Made by a program: the position numbers and the translations under genes
Notes under the pieces: generated by a model
What the model was told of the DNA's origin: nothing
The model's input: the letters and a program-made list of their open reading frames with translations, nothing else
The model's database searches: none
NCBI GenBank assembly: GCA_030141605.1
Contig: JAQGDQ010000107.1
Coordinates: 62,001 to 126,000, forward strand
Source: Tubiluchus corallicola
Lineage: Eukaryota > Priapulida > Priapulimorpha > Priapulimorphida > Tubiluchidae
DNA length: 64,000 bases
Direction: 5' to 3'
Shown: positions 61,601 to 64,000 of the stretch, one piece after another
Numbering within the stretch: the first letter of the stretch is position 1
How the letters are laid out: the number at the start of each line of letters is the position of its first letter

Positions 61601-63688
61601 TTCTGGCTTCTTGAATCAACAAAGAAATCATTTTCATGTTTAGTCTTTTGGCTGTTTCATAGTCCTGGTTTATGATTGCACGTTCAAATTTGTTCATTTG
61701 CAGGTTGTGGAAAGGAGTTTAAGATGCGCACGCAGCTGGTTCGTCACTGTGCAGCTATGCATGGCTTCGCGATGCGCTCCGGGAGTCCTCGTCCCATTGT
61801 AAAGACTCGGGCAGCATTCTGCCTGCACACTACACCTCTGACTCGTCTTGCTCGGAGAGTGTGTGGTGACATGTTGCGAGTTCGACACGCCGGGCGAAAA
61901 CCTTTTGAACCAATCAATGCAGCAGCGATTAAAGCAGAATGCCAAGCTAGGATTGCTGCTGATAAAGACAAACCTTTAGGTTGGTTAACATAATTACAGT
62001 TTAATTAAAATGTGTGATAGTCATACTTCATATACATTTTAAGCAGATTATATGGATACATCCATTTTATTCAAAGTAAGGTTATGAAAGCCATAACAAA
62101 TATTTCATTTTGCTGAGTAAATAGTCTATTAGTTTATAAATTATAGATTGGTAGAGTGAAGCCATTTCTATTAGTTTATAAATTATAGATTGGTAGAGTG
62201 AAGCCATTTCTTGATTCCCACATTGTTTTAAGTAGACATTTAAAAGGCAATGAACTCAGTAATTGTTGCTGCTGCCTTTCCCACTGCTACTGTTCTACAG
62301 TTATAAGTACTAGTATACTACTATTACATTGAACGCTCGCAGGTGCAGATAAAAAAACTAAAAAACAACATGTTAATGTTGGCCTAACAAACTTTGTGAC
62401 AATAGGGTGGGCAAAGCATGTAGGAGGGGATTAATAATTATGATTCTCATGCCTAAGGCCGACAGTAAAAATACTTCTGTTTCCATCTAATCACCCGGGT
62501 AATTTTATAATTGTTTTTGTATGTTCATATACTGACACACTCATGTAAAATAGTATTTTTTTAAATTTCAAATCTTCTTCTTCCCAGCTTTTCCCTATTA
62601 AGTCTCACCGACTCATTCTTTTTAATTTCAAATGTAAAATGCAATAATTATTATTTCAGCGAGGATGCATCCATGTTTTTTGGGTTGCCAAACTCTCCAG
62701 GGTTGCCATTTTGTATGATGCTGATTACTGTATTGGAGGCTAGAACGTATAATTTTTTCTGCCTAATCAGCATATTAATGGCTATTAACGCCCGAGTAGT
62801 ACTGCCGCTTAGGCGTGATTATCAGATCATATATTTGTACTATACAAAAAAGAGACTACATGATAATTGATACTGTACGACAGTTTAGTAATGTGAAACA
62901 AAAAGCTAAAAATCAAAGCGTGATAAATGTGCATTGAAAAAATTTAAAGCATTACTACTAACCAGTGGAAAGTAAACAAACTTCAATTTCAAATGAAATT
63001 GATATTCCACGATTCACATTCACAAAGCTTTAAAAAAAAATTTTCTTCCCTTCCTGCTGCCATCTTTTGAGTTGATGAGGTAAGACAGAAACAATTTTTT
63101 TGTGGCTGGCTTAAGTTACACCGACGTGAACTCAGTGATGAGGGCACCCTCAGAACCAGACTATACCTGCAACTGTTTTTGCTATTCTGGTCATTCCATG
63201 AGTAAGCTTCATCTAGAAACCATCCAAATCCTTGATGAGAGCAGAAGTCAGATAATGTGTTTGTACGAGCATCCACTCTGTCGTACAGAGTGGCAGGTTT
63301 AAGTCAACTGTAAAATAGATAATGCGTTAGCACAACCCACCCTTTAGTTGATTCTTTGAATTGCCTTATTTCTCTCCGTAATGTAGTATTTTAATTCAAG
63401 TCATTGATTCGTCTTATAGGTTTGGTTGGCCATTTTGAAATGTTACATGCTTGCGTAGATTTTGTTAAGCTATCACAGTTGCACCATAATACATGTACAG
63501 TGTTTACGTAATTATAGGCAAGATGGTTGCTAAGAAGCGATCAGGAACAGACGACATTGTGGCACGCTTGGGAATAGATTTATCAACTGGCAAACCAGAC
63601 GTTCTTACCGGAGGAACTGCAACTAGAGAGTCTCGGGACACGCCCGTCAAGCCCGCTGCGATAATGCCTCGGGAGGACCGCGTATCAC
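52616..63688 (+). CDS. MTA: Metastasis-associated protein (MTA family), NuRD subunit, nine exons, 3' end beyond window
   Basis: MTA proteins scaffold HDAC1/2 and RBBP4/7 in the nuclear NuRD corepressor. Exons are 52616-52721, 52838-53007, 55069-55279, 56719-56952, 58659-58848, 59506-59709, 60489-60646, 61704-61979 and 63518-63688; phases join throughout (573 codons so far). Domains in order: BAH (about 4-140, from [11 protein letters not shown]), ELM2 (from KGEIRVG at 144), SANT (about 266-315, [13 protein letters not shown]...[11 protein letters not shown]), GATA-type zinc finger (CESC 361-364, CANC 385-388), a C2H2 finger (C421, C426, H439, H444) and a KTRAAF...[11 protein letters not shown] segment (about 458-505) matching the RBBP4-binding R1 region of vertebrate MTA. 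Intron 1 uses a GC donor (ACGG|GCAAGT). The BAH domain lacks the acidic insert I recall in human MTA1. Exon 9 is inferred from splice sites and phase only. One MTA gene is usual outside vertebrates, so no paralogue number is given. Confidence 0.96.
53008..55068 (+). other. MTA intron 2
   Basis: GT-AG. It holds a LINE-type 3' end with an (ATT)n tail (53360-53637). The remaining AT-rich sequence to 55068 shows nothing recognised. Confidence 0.85.
53360..53637 (+). repeat. Probable LINE 3' end with (ATT)n tail
   Basis: T-rich and G/T-rich segment ending ATGGAGGAAGATAAAATTAC followed by about nine ATT units (53609-53636). A T/G-rich 3' UTR closed by a trinucleotide tail is typical of 5'-truncated CR1/L2-like insertions. 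No coding part is left. Confidence 0.5.
55964..56693. mobile_element. Pogo/Tigger-like non-autonomous DNA transposon
   Basis: TA-CAGCAAGTCCTTGCTTAACG at the left and its near complement CGTTAAGTGAAGACTTGCTG-TA at the right (about 21 of 24 inverted positions match), with TA on both sides as expected for a Tc1/mariner/pogo target. Sub-terminal CGTTTAACGAC / CGTTTCG motifs repeat inside. 730 bp, no transposase frame. In MTA intron 3. Confidence 0.85.
57460..57865 (-). mobile_element. 5S rRNA-derived SINE (SINE3-like), nested
   Basis: Read on the minus strand it begins with a 5S rRNA-like head (57758-57865) and continues with about 300 bp of GC-richer unique body (GACTAGAGGGCGGAGGAGG, CCCCGAAGGCGGACCAG) to about 57460. 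A 5S head joined to a non-5S body is the structure of SINE3-class elements. The 3' tail and target duplication were not defined, so the left border is approximate. Confidence 0.7.
57758..57865 (-). pseudogene. 5S rRNA-like head (pseudogene) of the SINE
   Basis: Minus strand: ACTACGGCCAAATCACGTTG, then TCTCATCTGATCACCGAAGT, TAAGCAACATAGAGCCTGGT, TAG and AGGAATACCAGGTGCTGTAG GCTT. This follows metazoan 5S rRNA from GCCTACGGCC to CTGTAGGCTT. The A-box-like AAGTTAAGCA is kept. About 14 bases of the C-box/loop (equivalent to ACTTGGATGGGAGACC) are missing, so it is not a functional 5S gene. Confidence 0.88.
58849..59505 (+). other. MTA intron 5
   Basis: Donor GTATGC, acceptor ATTTCAG. AT-rich; nothing recognised. 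Confidence 0.85.
59720..60260 (+). pseudogene. LINE ORF2 C-terminal/3' fragment in MTA intron 6
   Basis: A plus-strand frame at about 59780-59885 reads [20 protein letters not shown] then [14 protein letters not shown], matching the R.WNxLPxxxxxxxSxxxFKxxLkxxf block at the end of CR1/Jockey-like ORF2. It is followed by a (TA)n patch and an AAATAAATAAATAAA tail at about 60246. The usual W is replaced; inactive. Confidence 0.5.
60860..61321. mobile_element. MITE with AGGTTCCC / GGAACCCT ends (copy 2, inverted relative to copy 1)
   Basis: Left CAGGTTCCCACGGTCAGGGA, right TTCTGTAGGAACCCTG; flanked by TCCACT on both sides (60854-60859 and 61322-61327). The interior (GGAAAAGTCAGGGAAAATGA, GTTGCAAAAATAATCA) is the reverse complement of the copy at 2151-2527. 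In MTA intron 7. No coding capacity. Confidence 0.85.
61980..63517 (+). other. MTA intron 8
   Basis: Donor GTTGGT is weak; acceptor AATTATAG. It contains a perfect 42-bp tandem duplication (62126-62209). A 66-codon frame at 63102-63302 has no MTA similarity I can see. An additional small exon here cannot be excluded. Confidence 0.6.
62126..62209. repeat. Perfect 42-bp tandem duplication
   Basis: CTATTAGTTTATAAATTATA GATTGGTAGAGTGAAGCCATTT occurs twice in a row without a mismatch, so a recent event (or an assembly artefact). Confidence 0.95.
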
Positions 63689-64000
63689 GTAAGCTTGTCA
63701 ATTAATTTGAAGGATGTTGCCACCTCTAATTTTTGAAACACGAATACTAGACAAGTAAGGGGAAATTTCACATCATTATGTTTCATCAAATAAGAACTTT
63801 GTTTTCAATAGTGAGCGTAGCTTATCCATCTAGAAAGCTGTCTTGGCTGATGAGATTGCTTGTGTGGTTGACTTAGTCAGTCTTAAGGAAGTACTTTGAC
63901 TAAATGCAAGCAAAAGCTTTACATTTGTCGAAGTTCATTCATGGACTGGGCCATTGTAAACTGTAAATTTCTGTATTTAGCTTTCCAGTTTTTCGTAGAA
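63689..64000 (+). other. MTA intron 9 start or 3' region
   Basis: If the GTAAGC donor at 63689 is used this is intron. If not, the frame runs on for a few residues to a TAA at about 63703-63705. No further MTA exon seen before the right edge. Confidence 0.4.

Noticed and set aside
63102-63302. 66-codon frame as an extra MTA exon
   Set aside because: No similarity to MTA and no needed phase: exons 8 and 9 already join in frame.

Overview
The window looks like nuclear DNA of an invertebrate metazoan. It is AT-rich and gene-sparse, its genes are cut by many spliceosomal introns (80 bp to about 13.7 kb), and its introns are full of simple repeats, short inverted-repeat DNA transposons and broken LINE fragments. 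Protein families include MTA (NuRD complex), calcineurin A and PBLD/PhzF. Nothing here fixes the phylum; a marine non-vertebrate is my inference. Exons were built by hand from splice sites, reading phase and remembered family conservation, not from transcripts.

Layout. (1) Minus strand, left edge to 35590: the 5' part of a calcineurin A gene, five coding exons (211 residues) spread over 33 kb; the rest lies beyond base 1. (2) Plus strand, 36072-43831: a complete six-exon PBLD/PhzF-family gene of 296 residues, head to head with calcineurin A (481 bp between start codons). (3) Minus strand, 47618-51806: a six-exon gene for a predicted 294-residue membrane-anchored protein with an acidic N-terminal region, one membrane segment and an SRPBCC/START-like domain. 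It converges on PBLD. (4) Plus strand, 52616 to beyond the right edge: an MTA-family gene, nine exons visible, with BAH, ELM2, SANT, GATA zinc finger, a C2H2 finger and an RBBP4-binding-like segment. It is head to head with gene 3 (about 810 bp between start codons).

Non-coding content is mostly repeats: a (GA)n tract of about 500 bp; a degenerate tandem array of about 52-bp units inside calcineurin intron 4; hAT-like MITEs with 8-bp target duplications; a second MITE family with GGTTCCC/GGAACCC ends present twice; two TA-flanked pogo/mariner-like elements in MTA introns, one holding a 5S rRNA-derived SINE-like insert; and LINE reverse-transcriptase fragments in calcineurin intron 1, PBLD intron 1 and MTA introns. 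Part of calcineurin exon 5 is duplicated next to a MITE.

No operon, CRISPR array, prophage or defence system was seen. The four genes do not form an obvious pathway: calcineurin A is a cytosolic Ca2+/calmodulin phosphatase, PBLD a cytosolic isomerase-like protein, MTA a nuclear corepressor subunit, and the SRPBCC protein is of unknown function. The most novel items are the SRPBCC membrane protein, the C2H2 finger inside MTA, the nested 5S-SINE and the partial exon duplication.
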